This document shows, in pieces, positions 36,683 through 44,667 of a stretch of 64,000 bases of DNA (its first letter is position 1; every line of letters starts with the position of its first letter). Below the pieces are notes generated by a model, which saw only the letters and a list, made by a program, of their open reading frames with translations, ran no database searches and was not told the origin of the DNA. The position numbers were made by a program, and so were the translations under genes. The stretch covers positions 1 through 64,000 of the forward strand of contig JAEPNP010000001.1 of assembly GCA_017643395.1 (NCBI GenBank), given 5' to 3'. Source of the DNA: Rhodothermales bacterium. Lineage in GTDB: Bacteria > Bacteroidota > Rhodothermia > Rhodothermales > UBA10348.

Positions 36683-39580
36683 GTGACGAAATCCTCCTGC
36701 GCCGCCGCGTTCGCGGCGGCCCTACTGGGACTGGCGCCGATGGCCGCCGTTGCCCAGCCCTACTCGGCCGACGAGCTCCGCTCCGCCATCACCTCCATGC
36801 GAGCTGCAGAGCGGGGCCCCTTCGCGGGTATCCGCTGGTTCTGCCCTGACGGCAGAGTCATACCGGCCCAGCAGCGCTGCGGCCAGCCAGGCGGCATCCA
36901 GCACGCCATCCACAGCGAGCAAGCGCTTCAGATTCGAGCGAGAAACGGTATCTGGCTGGCTCAGATTCTCGCGGGCACCGAGCATGACGACTTCCTGGAC
37001 GCCGCGAACGGTTTCAGCAGGGCCCGTCAGTACGAACTCGAGCGCTTCCTCCAGCTGAATGACAACGGCTGGATTCTGGAGCGGGCCAGGTTTTACCGGG
37101 GCGCCATCCAGGCCGAGGATGAGGAGGCCTGGGGCCGCGACTACCTGACGTCTGTCCTTGCGGCCGACTCCCTGGTCGACCGGCACTTCTTCTGGCTTCG
37201 ACGACAGGTTCGCACTATCCCACATGCGGCCGGGGAAAGAGTGGTCGATCGGGTCCGGGCCCTGGCAAAGACCCTGAGCGACGCCTACCCGGCGTTTCTG
37301 AACCTTCGCATCAAGATTCACGGACAGCCCGACGCCTCCGATCTTCCTGCTGTGCAGGCGTTCCTCGCGGACCATGAGGCCCGAATGGGCGCCGGCAATG
37401 TTGCCGAGGCGCGCCGACTCATCGCTGACCTTACCACGTTGTACGGCACCACTCCCTCCGAGGCCGTGCGCAGCTTGTCGTCGCGAGTCGCGGCCTCATC
37501 GCCCGTCAAAGCGGGACTCGAGAGCTTCGCCGCAAGTCTGGATGCCGGCAACTGGGAGGCGTCCACAGAACAGGGCGCAGCTCTCCTTGTGGCGATTCGG
37601 GAACGCACCCACGCGGTCTCAAGCGGGGCCTCGAGGCTGCTCCTGCTCGATCTTTCGCTGGCCGTGGAAGACGCCCTGTTCTGGGTGGTCTCCAATGACC
37701 CGGTAAGCGGCACGGACGCGCAGGCCCGGCGCGCGCTTTTGCTCTCCAGGGCGGCATACGGTGCCGGCTACGTGGAATCCTGGGAGTGGGCGGAGCTTGA
37801 GCCGCGGTTTGCGGAGGATGCGACTGATGCAGAGGCTTTGAAGGCCACGCTGGACGCCGCACGCAGCACCGTCGAGTGGAGCATCGGACTTGCCATGGCC
37901 ACATACGGCAGCACCATGCGCCTCTACGCCCCGTTTGAGCCGCTGGCCAACGCCTTTGTGGACGATGTCCTGCGTGCCTCAATCATGCTCCCGCTCGGCT
38001 CCACGGTCAGCCAACTGGCCGATGTCCACGCCCGCATGACGGGCTCCAATACGCGCATCATGGGGCTGGCCGGGGGCGGCGGCGTGCGCGGGCTCAACCC
38101 CGGTTTTGCCCATGCGGTACTGGAGGTGGTGTCTGGAGATGCAGAGCACATCGACCTCGTGGCCGACCGCATCTATGTGATGGACCGCCCGCCTGCCGAG
38201 ATGAAGCCGGTTGCCGGCATCGCGACCGTTTCCGAGGGCAACGCGGTGTCGCACGTGCAGCTGCTGGCGCGCAACCTGGGCATTCCGAACGCCGTCGTCA
38301 CTCCGGAGGTGGTCACGCTGCTCAAAGCCCACCACGGAGAGCGTGTGTTCTACGCCGTGTCTCCAGGCGGCTCGGTGCTGATCAAGCCGGGCGAGGAAAT
38401 GACGCAGGAAGAGCGCGACCTCGTCGAGACCAAGGAGCGGTCCGACGAACGGGTGCGCGTGCCGACAGCCCGGCTGGACCTGGATCACATGGAGCTCACA
38501 GACCTGTTTGCACTCCGCGCTTCGGACTCTGGACGCCTTTGCGGGCCCAAGGCCGCCAATCTCGGTCAGCTGTCCGACATGTTTCCCGGCCATGTTGCTC
38601 CGGGCTTCATTGTACCGTTCGGCGTGTTCCGAGCACATATGGCCCAGCCCATGCCCGACACCGACGGATCGTACTGGGAGTATCTGCGCGCCGCCTTCGC
38701 GGAGGCGGACGCAGGCATCCGGCAGGGCCAATCGGTGGCGGCAGTTGAGGACGTGCTGCTCGACAAACTCACCGTGCTGCGTGCCGCGATTGAGTCCATG
38801 CCTTTCCTGCCCGGCTTCAGAGACCAGGTTGACGCCGCGTATCGCAGGTCGTTCAGCTCCCCACTCGGCACCCTTGCGACCTTCATTCGCAGCGACACCA
38901 ACATGGAGGACCTGGCCGACTTCTCGGGCGCGGGCCTCAACCTGACGGTGCCCAACGTGATCCGGGAAGAAGATGTGCTGCAGGGCATCCGCCGCGTCTG
39001 GGCCAGCCCGTACCGCGAGCGCAGTTACCGATGGCGTCAGAAATACCTGCTGAATCCGGAAGATGTCTACCCGTCCATCCTGATTCTGCAAAGCGTGCCC
39101 GTTGACCGGTCCGGGGTCATGATCACGACCGGAATCTCGTCCGGCCGCTCGGAGGACGTCACACTCGCGTTCAGCCGGGGGGTCGGAGGCGCGGTCGATG
39201 GGCAGGCCGCCGAGACCTGGCTGATGGCGCCACAGCAGGTGACTCTCCTCTCTCCCGCCCGCGAACCGGCATTCCGGGCTCTTCCTGCGACAGGCGGCAC
39301 GGTGCAGCGCCGCACATCGTACGAGCGCCGCATTCTCTCAGAGCGCGACCTCGCCGAACTGCGCCGCCTGTCCACCGAGGTGCGCACCAGGTTGCCTGAG
39401 ATGCCCGGCATGCAGTCGGCGGGGCCGTGGGATGTGGAACTCGGATTTCTGGGCGATGCGCTCTGGCTGTTCCAGATGCGCCCGTTCGTGGAAAACCGGG
39501 CTGCCGGCTCCACCACCTATCTCCAGAACATGGACGGACCGGCCAGGCAGCCGAACCGTCGACGCCCGAACGCCCGATGA
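36683..39580 (+). CDS. Exported PEP/pyruvate-binding (dikinase-like) protein
   Basis: 965 residues from a GTG at 36683, with a clear signal peptide (AAAFAAALLGLAPMAAVAQ). After an unassigned helical region with a Cys pair near residues 53-66, a PEP-utilising mobile domain appears with the phospho-His in EGNAVSHVQLLARNLGIP (about 524). Then comes a PPDK-type ATP-binding domain from about residue 620 (CGPKAANLGQL, FIRSDTNMEDL) to LFQMRPF near 930. This order, His domain before ATP domain, is like glucan water dikinases rather than PEP synthase. Export is odd, since ATP is scarce in the periplasm. It overlaps the next gene (ATGA). Confidence 0.82.
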   Translation: MTKSSCAAAFAAALLGLAPMAAVAQPYSADELRSAITSMRAAERGPFAGIRWFCPDGRVIPAQQRCGQPGGIQHAIHSEQALQIRARNGIWLAQILAGTEHDDFLDAANGFSRARQYELERFLQLNDNGWILERARFYRGAIQAEDEEAWGRDYLTSVLAADSLVDRHFFWLRRQVRTIPHAAGERVVDRVRALAKTLSDAYPAFLNLRIKIHGQPDASDLPAVQAFLADHEARMGAGNVAEARRLIADLTTLYGTTPSEAVRSLSSRVAASSPVKAGLESFAASLDAGNWEASTEQGAALLVAIRERTHAVSSGASRLLLLDLSLAVEDALFWVVSNDPVSGTDAQARRALLLSRAAYGAGYVESWEWAELEPRFAEDATDAEALKATLDAARSTVEWSIGLAMATYGSTMRLYAPFEPLANAFVDDVLRASIMLPLGSTVSQLADVHARMTGSNTRIMGLAGGGGVRGLNPGFAHAVLEVVSGDAEHIDLVADRIYVMDRPPAEMKPVAGIATVSEGNAVSHVQLLARNLGIPNAVVTPEVVTLLKAHHGERVFYAVSPGGSVLIKPGEEMTQEERDLVETKERSDERVRVPTARLDLDHMELTDLFALRASDSGRLCGPKAANLGQLSDMFPGHVAPGFIVPFGVFRAHMAQPMPDTDGSYWEYLRAAFAEADAGIRQGQSVAAVEDVLLDKLTVLRAAIESMPFLPGFRDQVDAAYRRSFSSPLGTLATFIRSDTNMEDLADFSGAGLNLTVPNVIREEDVLQGIRRVWASPYRERSYRWRQKYLLNPEDVYPSILILQSVPVDRSGVMITTGISSGRSEDVTLAFSRGVGGAVDGQAAETWLMAPQQVTLLSPAREPAFRALPATGGTVQRRTSYERRILSERDLAELRRLSTEVRTRLPEMPGMQSAGPWDVELGFLGDALWLFQMRPFVENRAAGSTTYLQNMDGPARQPNRRRPNAR

Positions 39581-40812
39581 GAGTTTTCTTCGTTCTGCTG
39601 ATCCTCCTGGGCAGCGCGCCCTACCCTATCGACGGGTATGAGTACTCCGGCATCCGACGTCTGGAGCGGCTTCGCCTGATTGCTGCGGGTGAGATGCCGG
39701 GCACGCCGCCGCCTCCTGGTGCGCGTAAGGCATGGGGGGATATCGAGTTGCATCGGGTAGGCGATGCTGTCGGCGAATTGCCGCCACCGGATCCGGAGCT
39801 GCAGCGCCAGATCACGGCCCTGTTTGCGGGCCTTGATCCGTCGTACGGGCTGGCGCTTCTGGACGTGACGCCTGGAAGAGAACCGAGGCTCGCTGTCAAC
39901 AAGGCGGCCGCGCCGTACCAGCCAGGCAGCGTGGGTAAACTGGCCATTATGGCCGGGCTCTTCGCCGAGTTGGAGCGCATCTACCCCACCGACTACGAGG
40001 CCCGACGGCGGGTTCTGCGGGATCGCAGCCTTTCAGGTGACTTCTGGGTCATCCCGAACTCCCACGCCGTGCCCATCTTCAATCTGGAAACGAGGGCTTA
40101 CCAGAGTCGGGCTGTGGTACCGACGGACGAGTTCACCCTGTTCGAATGGGTGGACCACGCCATATCGGCCAGTAGCAATGCTGCGGCGTCGGTGATCTGG
40201 AAGGAGGCTATGCTGATGCGGGCCTTCGGCGCAGACTACCCTCCGTCTCCGACCGATGAAGCGGCGTTCTGGAAGGACACGTCGGCCGCGGAGAAGACTG
40301 CCATGGCCGTTTCCGTGGTCAATGACCCGCTGCGGACAGCCGGCATATCGGAGGAAGAGTGGCGGCTCGGCACCATGTTCACCAGCGGCGCCCGAAGGGT
40401 AGTTCCGGGCACCAGGAGCACGGGCTCCGCAATCGGCCTCATGAAGTTTCTCCTCCGCATCGAGGAGGGCACCATGGTGGACGAGTGGTCCTCTCTGGAG
40501 ATGAAGCGGCTGATGTACCAGACGCAGCGACGAATCCGATATGCCTCGGCGCCGGGACTGTCCAGCGCCGCGGTGTACTTCAAGTCAGGATCTCTGTACC
40601 GGTGTCAGTCGGAAGAGGGCTATTCCTGCGGCAAGTACCTGGGCAACGTGAACAACTACATGAACTCGGTCGCGACCGTGGAAACCACGGATGGGCGGGT
40701 GTACCTGGTCGCACTTATGTCCAACGTGTTGCGCAAAAACTCCGCTGCGGATCATCAGGCACTCGCCGAGCGCATCGAACGCATCATGGCACGTCCGGCG
40801 CAGCAGGGCTAG
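39577..40812 (+). CDS. Serine hydrolase of class A beta-lactamase fold
   Basis: 411 residues from ATG 39577, overlapping the dikinase-like gene's stop. Short hydrophobic N-terminus (MRVFFVLLILLGSAP) acts as signal or anchor. The three motifs of the penicillin-recognising serine enzymes are present: SVGK (Ser118, Lys121), SSN (199-201), and KSG (336-338). The spacing between the second and third motifs is longer than in typical beta-lactamases and no class A omega-loop ExxLN is evident, so a role in cell-wall or other ester/amide hydrolysis is as likely as beta-lactam cleavage. Confidence 0.75.
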   Translation: MRVFFVLLILLGSAPYPIDGYEYSGIRRLERLRLIAAGEMPGTPPPPGARKAWGDIELHRVGDAVGELPPPDPELQRQITALFAGLDPSYGLALLDVTPGREPRLAVNKAAAPYQPGSVGKLAIMAGLFAELERIYPTDYEARRRVLRDRSLSGDFWVIPNSHAVPIFNLETRAYQSRAVVPTDEFTLFEWVDHAISASSNAAASVIWKEAMLMRAFGADYPPSPTDEAAFWKDTSAAEKTAMAVSVVNDPLRTAGISEEEWRLGTMFTSGARRVVPGTRSTGSAIGLMKFLLRIEEGTMVDEWSSLEMKRLMYQTQRRIRYASAPGLSSAAVYFKSGSLYRCQSEEGYSCGKYLGNVNNYMNSVATVETTDGRVYLVALMSNVLRKNSAADHQALAERIERIMARPAQQG

Positions 40813-40834
40813 GGACCACAACGCCCGCGGACTT

Positions 40835-41749
40835 CTAGCGCGCCGATGTAGGCTCCGGCTTCAGCACGCGCTCGACCACCGGAACGAGATCCCGAAGGAT
40901 CTTTTCTCCGTTGGCATCCTCGACCAGACTGACGAGGATGTACCGGCGCCAGCCGTCACCCCACACCAGGATCGAGTCGGCGTGCCAGTTGCGCCAGGTA
41001 CCGGACTTACGAAACATTCTGGCCCGGGGAGCGCGATCGCTTACCGCGTAGACAAACTTGTGGTTGATGCCGGGATCCACCAGCACGTCCAGCATGTGGC
41101 GGGAGCGCTGCGGGGATACCAGTCGCCCGGTTGCGGCCAAGTAGTAGAAGCGGCTGACCTGACTCACCGTCGCGCCATGCGACAGGCCGGCGATGGGGTC
41201 CGGAATGCGCTCACCGGACTTGGCGTAGGCCTTGCCCACCCACAAGCCGCCACCGTATTCAGGATCGTAGAGCATGTACCGGTCGTCCGACAGCACCTGC
41301 TCGATGTACTCCAGACCTACGCGATCAATCATGGCCGTTGCGGCGGTGTTGCTGGAGCGCCGGATCATGGCATGCATGTCCTGGTCCACCTCCGGCGTCA
41401 ATTCGATGAGTCCGTCTTCGATGGCCTGCTCGGCGGCTAGCAGAATGGCGATCTTGGGCAGGCTGGCTGCATAGATCATCGAATTGCCGTTCACACGGGC
41501 AAACCGGGGGTTTGCCGGATCGGTGATGTCGACCAGACCGACGGCCATGCGCTCATTGTTGATGAGGTTCGTCCAGCGACGGTTGCGCTGGAGCGCGGCC
41601 TCAAGTCGGCCCTGAAGGACGGGATCGACAGATTCGCGCAACGGGTGCCATGCCTCGTCGTCGACGACGACAGGAAGCCTCGGCTGAGCCGAAGCAGGTA
41701 GTGCCGCGATCAGAAGTGCGGCGAAGAAGATGCCTTTGAGAAGGCGCAT
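40835..41749 (-). CDS. Serine hydrolase of class A beta-lactamase fold
   Basis: 304 residues from ATG 41749, with signal peptide MRLLKGIFFAALLIAALPASAQ. Motifs: SLPK (Ser97, Lys100), SSN (132-134) and KSG (248-250), with the size expected of a class A-type enzyme. It lacks a recognisable ExxLN in the omega loop region, so it may not be a true beta-lactamase. It is convergent with a second, distantly similar hydrolase at 39577, 22 bases away. Confidence 0.8.
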   Translation of the reverse strand: MRLLKGIFFAALLIAALPASAQPRLPVVVDDEAWHPLRESVDPVLQGRLEAALQRNRRWTNLINNERMAVGLVDITDPANPRFARVNGNSMIYAASLPKIAILLAAEQAIEDGLIELTPEVDQDMHAMIRRSSNTAATAMIDRVGLEYIEQVLSDDRYMLYDPEYGGGLWVGKAYAKSGERIPDPIAGLSHGATVSQVSRFYYLAATGRLVSPQRSRHMLDVLVDPGINHKFVYAVSDRAPRARMFRKSGTWRNWHADSILVWGDGWRRYILVSLVEDANGEKILRDLVPVVERVLKPEPTSAR

Positions 41750-41866
41750 AGGGGTGAGCGCCGAAGCGCAAGCGATTAACCGGCCGTAAACGCACGATCC
41801 CGGTTCGGATCCACAATTTCGAGGCGCGTCAAAAATATTCCCCACCGGACGCGAAGTCTATGCGGC

Positions 41867-42895
41867 CTATCGCGTTACAGCCAGGATCCGAGCTACCCGA
41901 CGCCCATCCGCAGCCACGCTGACCACGTAGAGACCGGCGGGAAGGCTGCGCACATCCAGTGAGAGATCAACCGTGCCTGCTGCCTGGGAGCCCATCGCCC
42001 GTTCGAGCACCAATCTCCCTGCGAGGTCGAACACCTGCACGGAGACCGCGGCAGCGCTTTGCATTTCGACCTGCACGTCGACATGATGCGTGGCGGGGTT
42101 CGGGTAGATCTCCTTCAGGGCAAGCGGGCCAGGCGTCTCGACAGCGTCCACGCCGGTGCCTGACCCCAGCATGGGGGACCAGTCCAGACCGAGACCGTCC
42201 AGATAGGCTATCCGGTTCGGAATCGCGGACTCGATCTGCTGCCTCACCAGATCCGTGATGCGATCAGACCGGTACCTGTATGCGAAGTAGGGAAGGATCG
42301 ATTCGGCAATGTCCTCGCGAATCGAATTGTCGCGAGCATACGTGGAGATGAAGTCTCCATCGGCTGCCTGAGCCGCGAGCCATGCTTCCGCCTGGGCGTG
42401 TTCGGCATCCATGGAGGTGTGCCCGGCCTCGTGAATCAGTACCTCCTCAATAAAGCCGTTCCTTAGCGTGCGCTGCCCGTATTCGGTGTGTATGAGGATG
42501 GAATTGTTGCCGCCGCCAAAAGCCGCATCACCTCCGTTGATCCACACCTCCCGCATATCCTTCCTGAGGTAGGTGGACAGACGGCCGATGGGGGGTGCGT
42601 AGGCATCCACGTGCACGCGCGCCGCGGACTCGCTGCCAAACTCCGGGTTGACGATGAACTCCGCCGTAGTCCCATCCGAAAACGCAACCTCAAACAGGTA
42701 CGCGTTGACCTGAATCCAGGCGGCGGGTCGACGATCGTAAATCGTGCGCATGCCCCGGCCTGAGTAGCTCACCGACTCAAAGGCCGTGGGGTCGGCGGCA
42801 GTCACAATGTCGGGGTCTACCCAGACGGTGCCCGAAAACGGCGGATCGCCGTGTCCGGAGATTGCCAACGCCAGCAGCAGTAACAAAACGCGCAT
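41867..42895 (-). CDS. T9SS-sorted protein with HExxH metalloprotease-like motif
   Basis: 342 residues. N-terminal signal peptide (MRVLLLLLALAISGHG), a middle domain with LIHEAGHTSMDAEHA, whose HExxH could bind zinc, and a C-terminal type A T9SS sorting domain from about residue 262 (IYPNPATHHVDV, VQVFDLAGRLV, LPAGLYVVSV). It should be secreted across the outer membrane and attached to the surface. The catalytic family is not identified; a third zinc ligand was not assigned. Confidence 0.75.
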   Translation of the reverse strand: MRVLLLLLALAISGHGDPPFSGTVWVDPDIVTAADPTAFESVSYSGRGMRTIYDRRPAAWIQVNAYLFEVAFSDGTTAEFIVNPEFGSESAARVHVDAYAPPIGRLSTYLRKDMREVWINGGDAAFGGGNNSILIHTEYGQRTLRNGFIEEVLIHEAGHTSMDAEHAQAEAWLAAQAADGDFISTYARDNSIREDIAESILPYFAYRYRSDRITDLVRQQIESAIPNRIAYLDGLGLDWSPMLGSGTGVDAVETPGPLALKEIYPNPATHHVDVQVEMQSAAAVSVQVFDLAGRLVLERAMGSQAAGTVDLSLDVRSLPAGLYVVSVAADGRRVARILAVTR

Positions 42896-42958
42896 GAAGA
42901 CACCAACGCTTCGCGGCGCGTGTGTTTCCTGCGGGTCGCGGGCCTCGACCCGGCCGAT

Positions 42959-42971
42959 GGCACAATGTGCC
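42959..42971. promoter_or_regulatory. 13-bp palindrome in the divergent promoter region, candidate operator
   Basis: GGCACA-A-TGTGCC, a perfect inverted repeat in the 130-base gap between the divergent genes at 42895 and 43027. It is placed about 55 bases before the signalling operon. No regulator is known for it. Confidence 0.3.
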
Positions 42972-43026
42972 GCTACCCGGCCGGTCAGTGGCGAGATCCG
43001 GTTGTCGTGAACGTGTATTCTGTTGC

Positions 43027-44667
43027 ATGAGCAAACCTCTCATCGTGGTCGTTGATGACGACCCCCAGGTGCTCTCTGCCATCGTTCGTGATGTGCGCAG
43101 CGAGTACGGCGAACACTTCCGCATCAGGCGGGCCTCCTCCGGCCCGGAGGGTCTGGAACTGCTCGACGCGTTGCAGCAGGCCGGTGAGCACGTGGCCCTG
43201 ATCATATCCGACCAGCGCATGCCCGGCATGGACGGCGTCGCGTTTCTGGAAAAGGCGAAGACGCTGTATCCGCAAGCCAAACGCACCCTGTTGACGGCTT
43301 ACAGCGACACCGAGGCGGCCATCGATGCGATCAACCTGGTTAATCTGGACCACTACTTTGTGAAGCCGTGGGATCCGCCGGAGGACAAACTCTATCCGGT
43401 GGTCGATGGACTCCTGCGCGACTGGAGACACCTGTGGCGACCCGGATTTGACGGACTGCGGGTCGTGGCGGATCGCTGGTCGGCACGGAGCCACCAGATT
43501 CGGGACTACCTGGCGCGCAACCTGATCCCGTATTCCTTCCTGGACGTGGAAGCCTCCGACGAAGCGCGCAGCCTGCGCCGGGAGGCCGAACTACCCCTGG
43601 TCATCTTCGAGGGCGGCGACAGGGTGAGCAACCCGTCCGAACGCGAGATTGCCGAGCGCCTCGGCAAGCGTACCAGCGCCCAGGGCGAATTCTACGACCT
43701 CGCCGTGGTGGGTGGCGGACCTGCCGGGCTGGCCACCGCCGTGTACGGGGGTTCGGAGGGACTTACCACCGTCCTGATTGAGCAGTCGGCTCCCGGCGGG
43801 CAGGCCGGCACGAGCAGTCTGATCGAGAACTATCTCGGCTTTCCGAATGGACTTTCGGGCAGCGAACTGACCGGCCGCGCGGTGGCGCAGGCCGAGAAGT
43901 TCAACGTGGAGATCCTCAGCCCGCGCACCGTCTCGGCGCTCACGGTGGACGGCCCCTATCGCCACCTGGAGATGGAAGACGGGTCCCGACTCTCGTGCCA
44001 TGCCCTGCTGCTGGCGATGGGCGTTTCCTGGCGTCGATTGCCGGCCGATGGAGCCGATGCACTCACAGACCGGGGCGTGTACTACGGCGCAGCACTGACG
44101 GAGGTAGACAACTGCGCCAACCAGGTAGTGTACACCGTCGGAGCCGGCAACTCGGCCGGGCAGGCCGCCATGCGCTTTGCCGAGAAGGCTGCCCGCGTGG
44201 TCATGCTGGTGCGCGGCGACTCACTCGAGGCAAAGATGAGTCAGTACCTCGTGGACCGCATCCATTCCACCGACAACATCGAGGTTCGGCTGCACACCTC
44301 GGTCATCGGCTGCGAAGGTGACCACCACCTGGAACGCCTTCGCATGCAGAACAGCGAGACTGGCGAAGCCCGCACCGAGGACGCCTCGTACCTCTTCGTA
44401 TTTATTGGCGCGCGTCCTCACACGGAATGGTTGGGCGACGTCATCGCGTGTGATGACCACGGCTTTATCCTCACCGGGCCGGATCTACGCGAAGAGCACC
44501 TGCAGGACTGGCCGCTGGAGCGGGATCCCTATCTGCTGGAAACCAACGTGCCGGGCGTCTTTGCGGCCGGCGACGTGCGCCATGAATCCGTCAAACGCGT
44601 TGCCAGTGCCGTAGGCGAAGGCTCCGTGTCCGTGCATTTCGTTCATCGCCACCTGGCCGCCCTCTGA
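43027..44667 (+). CDS. Response regulator / glutaredoxin-like / thioredoxin-reductase-like fusion
   Basis: 546 residues from ATG 43027. Receiver domain 1-125 has the acidic pocket DDD (10-12), phospho-acceptor Asp62 (SDQRMPG) and Lys113. Residues about 145-215 resemble a cysteine-less glutaredoxin-like domain (LARNLIPYSFLDVE). From 223 a thioredoxin-reductase-like FAD/NADP protein follows: FAD motif VVGGGPAGLAT, SAPGGQAG, NADP motif GAGNSAG (372-378), and FAAGDV near the end. The redox CxxC is replaced by GAAL (354-357), so it cannot reduce thioredoxin normally. First gene of an overlapping three-gene unit; its partner kinase is probably the third gene. Confidence 0.9.
   Translation: MSKPLIVVVDDDPQVLSAIVRDVRSEYGEHFRIRRASSGPEGLELLDALQQAGEHVALIISDQRMPGMDGVAFLEKAKTLYPQAKRTLLTAYSDTEAAIDAINLVNLDHYFVKPWDPPEDKLYPVVDGLLRDWRHLWRPGFDGLRVVADRWSARSHQIRDYLARNLIPYSFLDVEASDEARSLRREAELPLVIFEGGDRVSNPSEREIAERLGKRTSAQGEFYDLAVVGGGPAGLATAVYGGSEGLTTVLIEQSAPGGQAGTSSLIENYLGFPNGLSGSELTGRAVAQAEKFNVEILSPRTVSALTVDGPYRHLEMEDGSRLSCHALLLAMGVSWRRLPADGADALTDRGVYYGAALTEVDNCANQVVYTVGAGNSAGQAAMRFAEKAARVVMLVRGDSLEAKMSQYLVDRIHSTDNIEVRLHTSVIGCEGDHHLERLRMQNSETGEARTEDASYLFVFIGARPHTEWLGDVIACDDHGFILTGPDLREEHLQDWPLERDPYLLETNVPGVFAAGDVRHESVKRVASAVGEGSVSVHFVHRHLAAL

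Noticed and set aside
39577-41749. Antibiotic-resistance beta-lactamases
   Set aside because: Motifs show only the fold; no clear omega-loop Glu, no mobile context, so resistance is not supported.
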